Positions 5,473 through 12,990 of a DNA stretch of 12,990 nt are shown here, piece by piece. Both the position numbers and the translations under genes were made by a program. The notes beneath the pieces were generated by a model. That model saw only the letters and a list, made by a program, of their open reading frames with translations, did not search any database and had not been told where the DNA came from. The number at the start of each line of letters is the position of its first letter. The first letter of the stretch is position 1. Origin of the DNA: JBAZBO01 sp041671425. Lineage in GTDB: Bacteria > Patescibacteriota > WWE3 > UBA101185 > UBA10185. The DNA is taken from positions 1 through 12,990 of the forward strand of contig JBAZBO010000018.1 of assembly GCA_041671425.1 (NCBI GenBank), given 5' to 3'.

Positions 5473-5494
5473 AGGCCTATCAATAAACTAAAAT
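5466..5494 (+). promoter_or_regulatory. Promoter of the DUF4430-like gene (leaderless start)
   Basis: TTTACA (5466-5471) and TAAAAT (5489-5494) are separated by the ideal 17 bases, each one mismatch from consensus. The -10 ends 6 bases before the ATG at 5501, so the predicted transcript begins at the start codon. There is no SD. Confidence 0.65.
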
Positions 5495-5500
5495 AACCAC

Positions 5501-5950
5501 ATGCATCTTGAAAGATATAGAAATCGCTTCATTATTGTCTATGTTGTTGTTGTGGTAGTTTTATATATTTTTGTCAGAAGTGCATTGAACGATACATCTA
5601 TTCAGATATCTGACAAAGAACCTATACAAAAAGCTGAGCATATAGAAGAGTACAATGTGAAACTTTCTGTTCCATACCTGAATAAAGAATATACGATCAA
5701 GCTTAATAGTACCGATACAGTGTTGGATCTGCTTGAGACATTAAGAAGGGATGATACAAGTTACTTCTATTATGAAAAGACACTTTATACATATGGATTG
5801 GAGTTATGCTGTATCAACGACACAAATCTTAGTTGGAAACTTAAATTCAATAACGAAGATATCACAAAAAATATTGACGATATATATCTTCAGAATGATG
5901 GCGTTTATATATTGGAACCTGATTTTACTCGTACCTCAGAGCTTCAATAG
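5501..5950 (+). CDS. Membrane-anchored protein with DUF4430-like C-terminal domain
   Basis: A 149-residue protein. Residues 10-26 (FIIVYVVVVVVLYIFV) form one membrane anchor, so the rest is probably outside the cell. After a polar linker, residues 52-140 resemble the DUF4430 / transcobalamin C-terminal-like fold: a beta strand (YTIKLN), then TVLDLLETLRRDD (the 'sVLdaL' helix of the family), an aromatic stretch (SYFYYEKTLYTYGLELCCIND), SWKLKFNNEDIT in place of the usual 'W.yyvNg', and a final strand GVYILEP after an Asn-Asp turn. Related domains occur in surface proteins and in cobalamin binders, but the ligand here is unknown. Two adjacent cysteines (103-104) are unusual. The last 26 bases overlap the 3' end of the convergent second permease gene. 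Family assignment is by pattern only. Confidence 0.7.
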   Translation: MHLERYRNRFIIVYVVVVVVLYIFVRSALNDTSIQISDKEPIQKAEHIEEYNVKLSVPYLNKEYTIKLNSTDTVLDLLETLRRDDTSYFYYEKTLYTYGLELCCINDTNLSWKLKFNNEDITKNIDDIYLQNDGVYILEPDFTRTSELQ

Positions 5951-7106
5951 GATCTAGCTTACTTGCCTTAACCGCAGGATAAGTCCCAAAGAGCACACCC
6001 ACCGCTATTGAGAATCCAAGTGCAAGTGCAATAGTCCCTGGCTTGATCTCTGCTTGTATCCATCTCTGTGCAATTATAGTAGCGCATGCACCAACCAATA
6101 ATCCTAGTATCCCTCCAAGGATACTTACTAATATAGACTCAGTCATGAACTGAAATGCAATATTACCAGATGTTGCACCCAAAGCTCTTCGCAGACCAAT
6201 TTCCTTAATTCTTTCTGTAACCGAGACAAGCATTATGTTCATTATCCCTATACCACCTACGATCAATGAGATACTTGAAATAGCAATCAAAGCTATCTCG
6301 ATAATTCCTATTATGCTGTTAAATGTTTCAAGAAAGTCTTCTTGAGTGAAAATTGTAAATTCATCATCATCCATACTTTTTAACATCGCGAGCTGAATTT
6401 CTCTTTTTGCATCGTCTATAGATATGCCATCAGGTACACTTGCAGATATGTATGTGTATTGTGAGTAATCAAATACCTGATCCATTGTTGTGTCAGGTAT
6501 TATGATCATCTTGTTGAAGTCTTCTGATTTCTCTTCGATCACACCTATAACCAAAAACTGAGTATCACCAAGAGTAATCTTTTTTTCAATAGGATCAATT
6601 TCTTTAAAAAGCTTGTCCTTAACATAGGAACCAATAACAGCTACTTTCTGCTTAGAACTTCTGTCCTGCTCAGTGAAATATCTACCGCTTTCCAGTGGTA
6701 CGTTATACATGGGGAAAAAATCTACATAACTGGAAACAAGCGAACTGTAATATGATTTATTCTTATACTTTGCAGTCTGCCCCATGGCAATTATGGGACT
6801 TATATACTCGTAATAACCCTTTGCACCCCGCTCAATATTGTGCAGTTCAGTCAAAGATAGTTCGTTATCAGAGAAGAAAGTGGCGGGGTCGTTTGCAATA
6901 CCACCAGCCCCTGGACAGAAATAAAGCAAATTACTTCCGAGAGCTTAAAATTGTGTATCTATGTAAATCCTAACACCGTTTACTAGAGATGTAAGTGTAA
7001 CTACAGCAAACACTCCAATAAGTACTCCCAGAGTAGTGAGAAAAGTTCTAAGCATGTTCTGCGTAAGAGCTTTTATAGATGTTAGAAATGACTCAGTTGC
7101 TTTCAT
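5925..7106 (-). pseudogene. MacB-type ABC permease, second copy, with in-frame TAA at codon 54
   Basis: The frame beginning at the ATG at 7106, which overlaps the stop of the first permease by one base (TAATG), encodes a normal MacB N-terminus: residues 1-53 with TM1 (LTTLGVLIGVFAVVTLTSLV). A TAA at 6947-6945 then interrupts it, and the protein resumes in the same frame with ALGSNLLYFCPG, exactly where the first copy reads NALGSNLILVSPG. The rest is intact: a periplasmic core domain and a C-terminal FtsX part with VGGIGIMNIMLVSVTERIKE and GTYPAVKASKLDPIEALRYE. The whole span is 394 codons, equal to the first copy. It could be a nonsense-mutated pseudogene, a base-calling or assembly error, or a gene split by termination and restart (a TTG at 6929 could start the remainder but would lose TM1). 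No frameshift is seen and the downstream part is well conserved, so any inactivation is recent. Confidence 0.8.
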
Positions 7107-8287
7107 TATTCGTATCCCAAGGCTACTATTGGGTCCTTTTTTGCAGCAGTTATGGCTGGATACGTTCCAAATAGTAAGCCAACAACTAGTGAGAATATAA
7201 AACTAAGAAGTATTCCCCATAAAGGAATGGTGGCTCTGATAAATGACCTGGCTAAAAATGTGACTACAAAGGCCAGAGAAAGCCCAAGCATTCCGCCTAG
7301 CAAACCTATTAGCAAGGCTTCGATTGAAAATTGAAGTGCAATATTATTTGAAGTTGCACCCAGAGCTTTTTTGAGACCAATCTCCTGCGTCCTTTCAGTA
7401 ACCGAAACTAGCATAATGTTCATTATCCCTATACCACCGACTATAAGAGAAATTCCTGATATCGCAGCAAGAGCAGAAGAAAGTACCCCCAATATCTGAC
7501 TTACAGACTTTAGAATGTCTTTCTGTGTAAAAACAGTAAATTCATCATCTTTCAAGTCTCTTCTAATTGCATATTTTACTTGCTTTCGTGCTTCATCAAG
7601 ATCAACATTATCTTTTGCTTTGATGGTGATGCCACTAAGGTTCTTTACGTTGAAATACTCCATTACGGATGTGTATGGGATTATGACCCTGTCGTCAGAC
7701 ATCCTGCCCTTTGATTTTGTTGTACCTATAACAACAAACGCCATGTCATCAACTTTAACTTCCTGCCCAATAGGATCTAGCTCTCCAAACAATTCTTTGA
7801 CGATTTCAGGGGCAATAACCGCAACCTTCTTCTTCTCTCTTACTTCTGCCTGTGTAAAAAATCTTCCTTTCTCTAACCCCAGATCAACTATTTTAATAGC
7901 CTGATCACTAGCACCATATATAGATCCGTAGAAACTGTTTGACCTTCTCGTAACCAATTTATTCATTCTTATATTTGGTGTCATGTTATCAACGTAATCA
8001 GAGGCGTGCTTATCAATCAAGTCCATATGTTTTTCATCTAGTTTGTTGTTCGCATACGCTAGTGCTGGGTCAGATCCCATGTCTATGTTTCCAGGTGACA
8101 CCAATATCAGATTCGATCCCAGTGCGTTGAAGCTATCTATAATGAAATTCTCCACGCCATTCACAAGTGCAATAAGTGTAACGACGGAAAACACACCTAT
8201 GATCATACCTAGCATTGTGAGAAAAGACCTCAGTTTATTGGCAGATAGTGATCTGATGGCTGAAATAAACGGTTCAGATATTTTCAT
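7106..8287 (-). CDS. MacB-type ABC transporter permease, first copy
   Basis: A 393-residue permease of the MacB/YknZ type. TM1 lies near residues 21-42 (SFLTMLGMIIGVFSVVTLIA), followed by the extracytoplasmic MacB core domain (NALGSNLILVSPG, residues 54-66, begins it) and a C-terminal FtsX domain with three membrane segments containing VGGIGIMNIMLVSVTER and EIGLKKALGATSNNIALQF, ending GTYPAITAAKKDPIVALGYE. Such permeases work as dimers with a separate or fused ATPase in mechanotransmission-type export of peptides, toxins or lipids. Here the ATPase is separate and its stop codon abuts this start (TAGATG), so translation is coupled. A near relative follows in tandem, which may mean a heterodimeric pair. 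The substrate is not visible from sequence. Confidence 0.92.
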   Translation of the reverse strand: MKISEPFISAIRSLSANKLRSFLTMLGMIIGVFSVVTLIALVNGVENFIIDSFNALGSNLILVSPGNIDMGSDPALAYANNKLDEKHMDLIDKHASDYVDNMTPNIRMNKLVTRRSNSFYGSIYGASDQAIKIVDLGLEKGRFFTQAEVREKKKVAVIAPEIVKELFGELDPIGQEVKVDDMAFVVIGTTKSKGRMSDDRVIIPYTSVMEYFNVKNLSGITIKAKDNVDLDEARKQVKYAIRRDLKDDEFTVFTQKDILKSVSQILGVLSSALAAISGISLIVGGIGIMNIMLVSVTERTQEIGLKKALGATSNNIALQFSIEALLIGLLGGMLGLSLAFVVTFLARSFIRATIPLWGILLSFIFSLVVGLLFGTYPAITAAKKDPIVALGYE

Positions 8288-8956
8288 CTATTGGACTTTC
8301 CCGTCTCTTATGAAGATCTTTCTGTCTGCTACTCCCGCAAGCTCTTCATCGTGTGTTACCAAGACTATAGTCCTGCCATTTTCATGAAGGTTTTTGAATA
8401 TCTGGATAATCTCACTGCCAGTTTTGGTGTCAAGATTCCCTGTAGGTTCGTCTGCAAGTACTATGGAGGGATCATTCACAAGAGCTCTAGCAATTGCTAC
8501 CCTTTGTCTTTGTCCTCCAGAAAGCTCATTAGATTTATTAGAAAGCCTGTTACCCAGCTCAACGGTATTAAGCATATCTAGAGCTTTTTGTTTCCAAGCG
8601 CTCTTTGGCACTGAACTATATCTAAGTGGCAGTATTACATTATCCAACGCAGAAGCTCTTCTTAATAGATTAAATGACTGAAATACAAAACCAATTTCTT
8701 TGTTCCTGACCTGGGCAAGTTGCTTCTCGGAAAAATCAACAACATCAGTACCATTAAGCAAAACCTCACCGCTTGTTGGTGTGTCCAAAAGCCCCATTAT
8801 ATGCATGAGAGTTGACTTACCCGATCCTGATTTACCCACTATAGCAACAAATTCACCACGATCTATCTTTATGGAAACGTCCTCAAGAGCTATGATTTCT
8901 TCATCTCCAAGCTTATATTTTTTTGTGACATTCTTGGTCTCTAAAACTGGGTTCAT
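8288..8956 (-). CDS. ABC transporter ATP-binding protein (MacB/LolD/YknY type)
   Basis: A 222-residue ATPase with every ABC motif: Walker A GKSGSGKST (41-49), Q-loop VFQSFN (Q93), signature LSGGQRQR (145-152), Walker B IVLADE (165-170) with PTGNLD and the switch histidine VTHD (H202). The GLLDTPTSGEV stretch and length are typical of the LolD/MacB exporter subfamily. It would power the adjacent permease(s). The ATG at 8956 overlaps the adaptor's TGA by four bases (ATGA), a classic coupled junction, and its own TAG abuts the permease ATG. No separate SD is apparent. Confidence 0.95.
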   Translation of the reverse strand: MNPVLETKNVTKKYKLGDEEIIALEDVSIKIDRGEFVAIVGKSGSGKSTLMHIMGLLDTPTSGEVLLNGTDVVDFSEKQLAQVRNKEIGFVFQSFNLLRRASALDNVILPLRYSSVPKSAWKQKALDMLNTVELGNRLSNKSNELSGGQRQRVAIARALVNDPSIVLADEPTGNLDTKTGSEIIQIFKNLHENGRTIVLVTHDEELAGVADRKIFIRDGKVQ

Positions 8957-10014
8957 TTTTGAATGATTGCATTGAAACCTTCTTCTAGTTTTGCGTCACC
9001 AACCGGTGCATATATTTCATCAGTGAAATCAGTCTTTATCTCAGTCAAGATGTCACCTTCCAAGCCTATATCGATATACAATCTTTTCAGAACCTTGTTT
9101 TGCACAGTCCATACATATGGTTTTTCTTCTTCATCAAAATTCACTTCGTCATAAAGTAATGACCTTACTTCTCCGTTTGATGACTCAGATATGACTTTGG
9201 CATCCCCGGTCATCCCAAGAAGCATGCCTTCTTGATCTTCGTCAAAAGCTACTTCAACAGTAAAGCTGGGGGAAGTTCCACCATTGGCATACTGCGGCAA
9301 TCTAGTTATCTTCCCCATGAATGTTTTATCATTAAATGGGTCTAGGCTTATCTCTACTAGCTGTCCTTCCTTTATTGATCCAAAGTCCTCTTGATCAAGT
9401 CTTACTTCAAAATACAGATCTTCTACGTTGGCAAATTTGATAATGGGCTCATATGCCACAGATGAATCTCCTTCCTTCTTTGTAATATTAAGAACAACAC
9501 CATCAAAAGGTGCATAAATAAAGGAGTCACCGTATAGTCCCTGTTGTGCTTTATAGGCAGCTTCTGCCTTACTGATCAACTCATCTAATCTTGTTACATT
9601 CAGTTTGTATTCGTCGTCACCACCAACTGCATCTGTATCATCTTCATAATTCTCCACATATATTTCCTTGTCTTTGATAGCAAGATCCCTGGAGTCCTTA
9701 TATGTCTGTAATGTGTTGGCGGCAACGTTGTTGTTCAAAGCCGCAAGTAAAGCACCTCGTGCTACAGAATCTCCTTCATCTACGTACAGTTTCGCAATCT
9801 CTCCTGCTGACATGTTAAAAGTCAGATCCGCAGACTTTCGGGCTTTTACCTCACCACTAACAGATATTGTCCTTTCAACAACACGGTTCTTCACTTCTAT
9901 TTTCCTAACGGGTACAGCATTAACCTTGCTTCTGAATAGCACAAAACGAGAAAAAAGTAGCACCAAAGTAACTATAAGTGCATATTTTCCTATTCTGAAT
10001 AGTTTACTTTTCAT
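8953..10014 (-). CDS. MacA/YknX-like membrane fusion (periplasmic adaptor) protein
   Basis: A 353-residue protein with an N-terminal anchor (YALIVTLVLLFSRFVLF, residues 11-27) and the adaptor layout: a first lipoyl half-motif (SVSGEVKARKSADL, then IAKLYVDEGDSVARGALLAAL, 51-93), a short helical insert (98-160), a second lipoyl half IYAPFDGVVLNITKKEGD (166-183), and a beta-barrel domain beginning LYFEVRLDQEDFGSIKEGQ (200-218). Such adaptors couple ABC exporters to their substrates; in monoderm bacteria (YknX) they act without an outer-membrane channel. The insert is short, with an Asp/Glu/Gly-rich loop (residues 121-135) where long hairpins occur in Gram-negative MacA. A TTG at 10017 is in frame, but the ATG at 10014 is preferred; it overlaps the upstream stop as TGATG. 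It is followed directly by the ATPase. Confidence 0.9.
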   Translation of the reverse strand: MKSKLFRIGKYALIVTLVLLFSRFVLFRSKVNAVPVRKIEVKNRVVERTISVSGEVKARKSADLTFNMSAGEIAKLYVDEGDSVARGALLAALNNNVAANTLQTYKDSRDLAIKDKEIYVENYEDDTDAVGGDDEYKLNVTRLDELISKAEAAYKAQQGLYGDSFIYAPFDGVVLNITKKEGDSSVAYEPIIKFANVEDLYFEVRLDQEDFGSIKEGQLVEISLDPFNDKTFMGKITRLPQYANGGTSPSFTVEVAFDEDQEGMLLGMTGDAKVISESSNGEVRSLLYDEVNFDEEEKPYVWTVQNKVLKRLYIDIGLEGDILTEIKTDFTDEIYAPVGDAKLEEGFNAIIQK

Positions 10015-11624
10015 CAAAAACCTTTGAGGATCAGGTCTTCAACCTTCCCAGGCTCCATATTATACACGCTTGCTATCTCTTTCCCGTCTTTTATGAAGGT
10101 AAATACCGGGCCGTATCTTTCAATCCAGTACAAAGCTTTTTCACTGATTTTCTCGTCTGTGAAGCTTTGGGGGTTTCTGATATAGACATAGTAACCTGCA
10201 AGATCAGTGTCCTTTAGAAGGTCAATATGATACCTTGCAATGGATTCCCTCTCATTTGTTGAGTAGTATGTGCCAGCGGGTGCTGTGGTCCTTATCAGAT
10301 TTCCTATCTCGTCCCAATTCCTGAAATACGGAAACCCGAACATACTAAGGTGGTAAAGGTGATTTGGCTTTGGAAGTTCCCACAGCAAGAAATACTCCTG
10401 TTCCCACGGGTATTCTTCTTTATGGTTCGCATAGATCGTGTAAGACTGTAGGAACAGAAAAACAAAAAACACACAGGTTAGTATTGTATAGACTATTCTC
10501 AAACTAAGGCTTTTCAGTACCTTACAAAAAAACCTTTCAATAGTATTCAAGCTCAAGCCCAGGAATATAAATACTGGTATCAAATATGAGTATATGTGTG
10601 TCCCGGGAAGGGTTACAACAACCTCAAGAAACAAAAAAGGAATGAAAAACCATAGCAGAAGCCCTAGATTTTTTAACAGACCCGTCCCCGAAGATGTGTT
10701 CACTTCCATTTTTGTTAGAAAGTTGGCAATGCGACCGGTCTTGTTTGTTATTTTGTGCAAAAACGTCTGGAGGAGTGATTCGAACAAAACTAGTACACCA
10801 CCAATAATTCCGAAAAGAATATAGAAATGTATAACATAGATAGGTTGATATACCGAAAAAAGGTAAGTTGAGCTAGAGATCTTCCCTCCCGTACCAACAA
10901 GTCTTCCATGCCAATAACTCGACGTCCCTGGGGTTATGGATAACGCAAAGGGTACATAAAACACCAGTAGTAGCGTAAGAAATATTGCTGCTGAGAGGAA
11001 CAGGTGCTTTAAGGATTTTCTATGATCGCTCAACCAAATAAAGAGTAAGTATGCTGCAAATGGAAAGATAAAGATACCGTCATAATGTGAAAGTATGGAA
11101 AGCGCCCAAAATATGAAACCTGCATACAAGCCTTTAATCTCCCACTTCTTCTCTTTGATACTCAGGGAGAAAAAATATAAAGAAATGAGCATGAAAAGTA
11201 TTACGAATGACTGATATTGGATGATCCTTGAGAAAGCAACGAAAAAACCATTGAAAGAAAAGAATAGTGATGAGAACAATGCCACCCTTTTGTTGTAATG
11301 TAGACACAGGAGCTTGTAGAAGATCAAAACGGATAATGTGCCTGCCAGAGCAAAAGGAACCCTCATCCAGAACCTGTGTGCGTACATAGGATCTAGAAGC
11401 TTCAGTAAAAAGGTTACAAAAAATTGTACAGGTCCTTTCCTTTGAGTCAAAAGGAACTCTGATACAGATTGTCCGGGGTCAGGTATAAAAAGCGCCTTGA
11501 TCTCATCACCCTGGTAATCGGAGTAACCCAGGTCACAAATTCTCAAGAGCAATGCGCTAGATAAAAGCAGGAAAATGGGAACGTATTTTATATATCTATT
11601 CAGATGCATATACTTCAAGCTCAT
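10014..11624 (-). CDS. GT-C family membrane glycosyltransferase (PMT/ArnT type)
   Basis: A 536-residue protein with roughly ten or more membrane segments. TM1 (residues 14-28) is followed by an extracytoplasmic loop with YSDYQGDEIKAL, where D40/E41 match the Asp-Glu pair at the catalytic site of PMT and ArnT enzymes. Then come KGPVQFFVTFLLK, HRFWMRVPFALAG and SRIIQYQSFVILFMLISLYF, typical of the PMT_2 family. The C-terminal soluble part (about 420-536) follows the last membrane segment. Family members transfer a sugar from a polyprenyl-phosphate donor to protein or lipid at the outer face of the membrane; donor and acceptor here are unknown. The ATG at 11624 overlaps the helicase gene by 29 bases; an ATG at 11609 is a possible alternative. 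Its stop overlaps the adaptor start. An envelope-modifying enzyme in the same operon as an exporter suggests a surface role for the unit. Confidence 0.85.
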   Translation of the reverse strand: MSLKYMHLNRYIKYVPIFLLLSSALLLRICDLGYSDYQGDEIKALFIPDPGQSVSEFLLTQRKGPVQFFVTFLLKLLDPMYAHRFWMRVPFALAGTLSVLIFYKLLCLHYNKRVALFSSLFFSFNGFFVAFSRIIQYQSFVILFMLISLYFFSLSIKEKKWEIKGLYAGFIFWALSILSHYDGIFIFPFAAYLLFIWLSDHRKSLKHLFLSAAIFLTLLLVFYVPFALSITPGTSSYWHGRLVGTGGKISSSTYLFSVYQPIYVIHFYILFGIIGGVLVLFESLLQTFLHKITNKTGRIANFLTKMEVNTSSGTGLLKNLGLLLWFFIPFLFLEVVVTLPGTHIYSYLIPVFIFLGLSLNTIERFFCKVLKSLSLRIVYTILTCVFFVFLFLQSYTIYANHKEEYPWEQEYFLLWELPKPNHLYHLSMFGFPYFRNWDEIGNLIRTTAPAGTYYSTNERESIARYHIDLLKDTDLAGYYVYIRNPQSFTDEKISEKALYWIERYGPVFTFIKDGKEIASVYNMEPGKVEDLILKGF

Positions 11625-12990
11625 TCATTGCTCTTGTCACAGCAACAAAAGCCCTTTTTGCTTCAAAGAAAGATGATATCTTGCTCAATCTCAAGTTTAG
11701 CACATAAACTTTTGAGAACTCTAAACCCTTACAGTTATCAAATGTTGTCAGATAAACCCCTTTGGGTATGTAATGGATTGGCTTATTCTCATCCAGGATT
11801 ATTATCTCTTCCTTTGTTTTTATATTATTAAGGATTGTCTTGGCTTTATTGAAGGACGTCTCATCAAAACAAATAACACCAATACTTTTGTCCAGGTCTT
11901 TTAGGTCAGTTTCAATTGAATTCGAGAAAAACGATACCATATCTTCTGTCGAACCAAACTCCTTGACGACTGGTTCAATGCCAATTCTATTGATCGACTT
12001 TGGCAGATACTTCTGTGTGTAAGGGCTTAATATACTGTTGGCCAGGTCTATTATCTGTTTTGTGCTCCTATAGTTCGTATCAAGCTCAAAGATATTTGCG
12101 TTCTTAGCCTCAGTTACTACTTCGTATATCTCATCCCACTTTGACAAGCCTTCTTCACGTATTGATTGGTTTAGATCTCCCAGTATGCAAAGCCTGCCTC
12201 TTAATACGAATTTCGAGAGCACGGTGTATTCAAGTAAACTAAGGTCTTGCGCCTCATCTACCACACAATATTCAAATTTCTGAGTATTTTGTAAACCAAA
12301 TACCTCGGAGTGGAGGAACATATATAAAAGAGTATCTTTGTAACCTAGTTTTTCTTTGACATCCAATTCCGCGAACTTTAGGAGTTCGGGAAAGTCAGAG
12401 TTCTCTAGATCTTTCCCAAAATTCCTTATCTTTGTGACAAGTTTCCTAAGATCTGTGATATTGCTCTGATAAAGCCATGCATTTATTGAGTTTGGATTTT
12501 CCTTAAAATAGTCTTTCTGACTTTCAAGCTCTTCATTAAGGTCAGTCACTATCTCCAGCATATTATCCTGAACGGACTGTGAGGTATCGTAAACGAATCC
12601 CCCGAAAGATTCAAACTCCTCATCTTCAAAAACTTTTTGTATCTTTTCTTCATATTTGCTATGAATGGCTTTGATCTTCTCTCGCAGTAAATTTATTCGA
12701 TCAAGCGTAACTTCAGGTCCAAAGTTCTCAAGATTGAAGTCCATCCTGATGCTGTATTTCTCTCTAAATACGGAGTTATATACCAGGTCCTTCAGTGTCT
12801 TGTAATTGATGTTGAATATCCCCAGTTTTGGGAAAAGCGTAGAAAGGTAACCTACAAGTATCTGGTTTTTTGCAATGAGAATGGATCTTTCTGGATGGAT
12901 GAGCTCGGGGTAGTTGAAAAAAATATGCGAAAGCTTGTGGATAGCAACAGTACTCTTGCCGCTTCCGACACAGCCTTGAACAATACATAT
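11596..12990 (-). CDS. HelD/UvrD-like superfamily 1 helicase, N-terminus cut by window edge
   Basis: The frame ending at 11596 is open through to the right edge (464 residues visible). An internal ATG at 12744 is not the true start, because the upstream codons carry Walker A: IVQGCVGSGKSTVAIHKLSH, followed by a YNY/LIxxxN...YLSTLFPKLG stretch as in HelD. Counting from the edge, Walker A is at 6-14, Walker B VVDEAQDLS at 243-251, motif III GDLNQS 271-276, motif IV NYRST 306-310, motif V KGLEF 421-425 and motif VI VAVTRA 449-454. The tight Walker A context and the moderate insert before Walker B resemble HelD, which in Gram-positives clears RNA polymerase from DNA; UvrD-like repair helicases are the alternative. 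HelD proteins usually have about 200 residues before Walker A, so roughly that much is missing. The glycosyltransferase overlaps its end. Confidence 0.85.
   Translation of the reverse strand: MCIVQGCVGSGKSTVAIHKLSHIFFNYPELIHPERSILIAKNQILVGYLSTLFPKLGIFNINYKTLKDLVYNSVFREKYSIRMDFNLENFGPEVTLDRINLLREKIKAIHSKYEEKIQKVFEDEEFESFGGFVYDTSQSVQDNMLEIVTDLNEELESQKDYFKENPNSINAWLYQSNITDLRKLVTKIRNFGKDLENSDFPELLKFAELDVKEKLGYKDTLLYMFLHSEVFGLQNTQKFEYCVVDEAQDLSLLEYTVLSKFVLRGRLCILGDLNQSIREEGLSKWDEIYEVVTEAKNANIFELDTNYRSTKQIIDLANSILSPYTQKYLPKSINRIGIEPVVKEFGSTEDMVSFFSNSIETDLKDLDKSIGVICFDETSFNKAKTILNNIKTKEEIIILDENKPIHYIPKGVYLTTFDNCKGLEFSKVYVLNLRLSKISSFFEAKRAFVAVTRAMNELEVYASE

Noticed and set aside
5283..5483. Minus-strand ORF with APIAQWTRALRFGRRG
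   Set aside because: A spurious translation of tRNA-Arg and its flanks.
5751..5957. Plus-strand 68-codon ORF
   Set aside because: An alternative frame inside the DUF4430-like gene with no signals of its own.
5925..6929. Treating the second permease as a complete 334-residue protein starting at TTG 6929
   Set aside because: The same frame continues upstream with TM1 and a coupled ATG at 7106, so the full gene is 394 codons with an internal stop. The shorter form would lack TM1.
12776..12988. Minus-strand 70-codon ORF at the right edge
   Set aside because: It is out of frame with the helicase, whose own frame carries Walker A through the same bases.
1..12990. CRISPR array, insertion sequence, prophage or attachment-site repeats
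   Set aside because: No regularly spaced direct repeats, transposase or integrase motifs, or tRNA-end duplications were seen on reading both strands.
1..12990. Recoding of TGA (as in Gracilibacteria/Absconditabacteria)
   Set aside because: TGA ends DUF554 (1721), the adaptor (8953) and the glycosyltransferase (10014) at family-typical lengths, and no internal TGA is needed in any gene.

Overview
This window looks like part of a chromosome from an AT-rich bacterium that uses the standard bacterial code: TAA, TAG and TGA all end plausible genes, and the four tRNA genes carry an encoded CCA end. Small proteins of families common in Patescibacteria (CPR) and Gram-positive bacteria, a MacA-type adaptor with almost no coiled-coil hairpin, and short genes without Shine-Dalgarno (SD) sites suggest a monoderm, possibly CPR-like, organism. 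That placement is inference; no marker gene here fixes the phylum.

Left part (1-5430). A DUF2207 membrane protein runs off the left edge on the minus strand and starts 5 bases after the CCA of a tRNA-Leu(GAG). Next come a DUF554 membrane protein (minus), tRNA-Leu(CAG) (minus), and two plus-strand genes: a short VIT1/CCC1-type membrane protein and a membrane-anchored phosphodiester glycosidase (NAGPA domain). tRNA-Lys(CTT) follows on the minus strand. Between 4479 and 5190 lies a compact minus-strand cluster: a 66-residue acidic protein, a 23-residue lysine-rich peptide and a short MscL channel. All three carry the same full-length SD, AGGAGGTGA. Its leader has a perfect 19-bp palindrome and a terminator-like hairpin just before the first SD. 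tRNA-Arg(TCG) lies upstream.

Right part (5501-12990). A membrane-anchored DUF4430-like protein (plus) meets the end of a long minus-strand operon tail to tail. In transcription order that operon has a HelD/UvrD-like helicase (5' end outside the window), a GT-C (PMT/ArnT-type) glycosyltransferase, a MacA/YknX-like adaptor, a MacB/LolD-type ATPase and two tandem MacB-type permeases. Every junction in it overlaps or abuts. The second permease has an in-frame TAA at codon 54; otherwise it aligns with its neighbour, and both span exactly 394 codons including the stop.

Two start-signal styles coexist. The three plus-strand genes have no SD but show a -10-like hexamer exactly 6 bases before the ATG, the arrangement expected for leaderless mRNAs. 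The acidic/lysine-rich/MscL cluster has unusually strong SDs. The operon genes rely on stop-start overlap.
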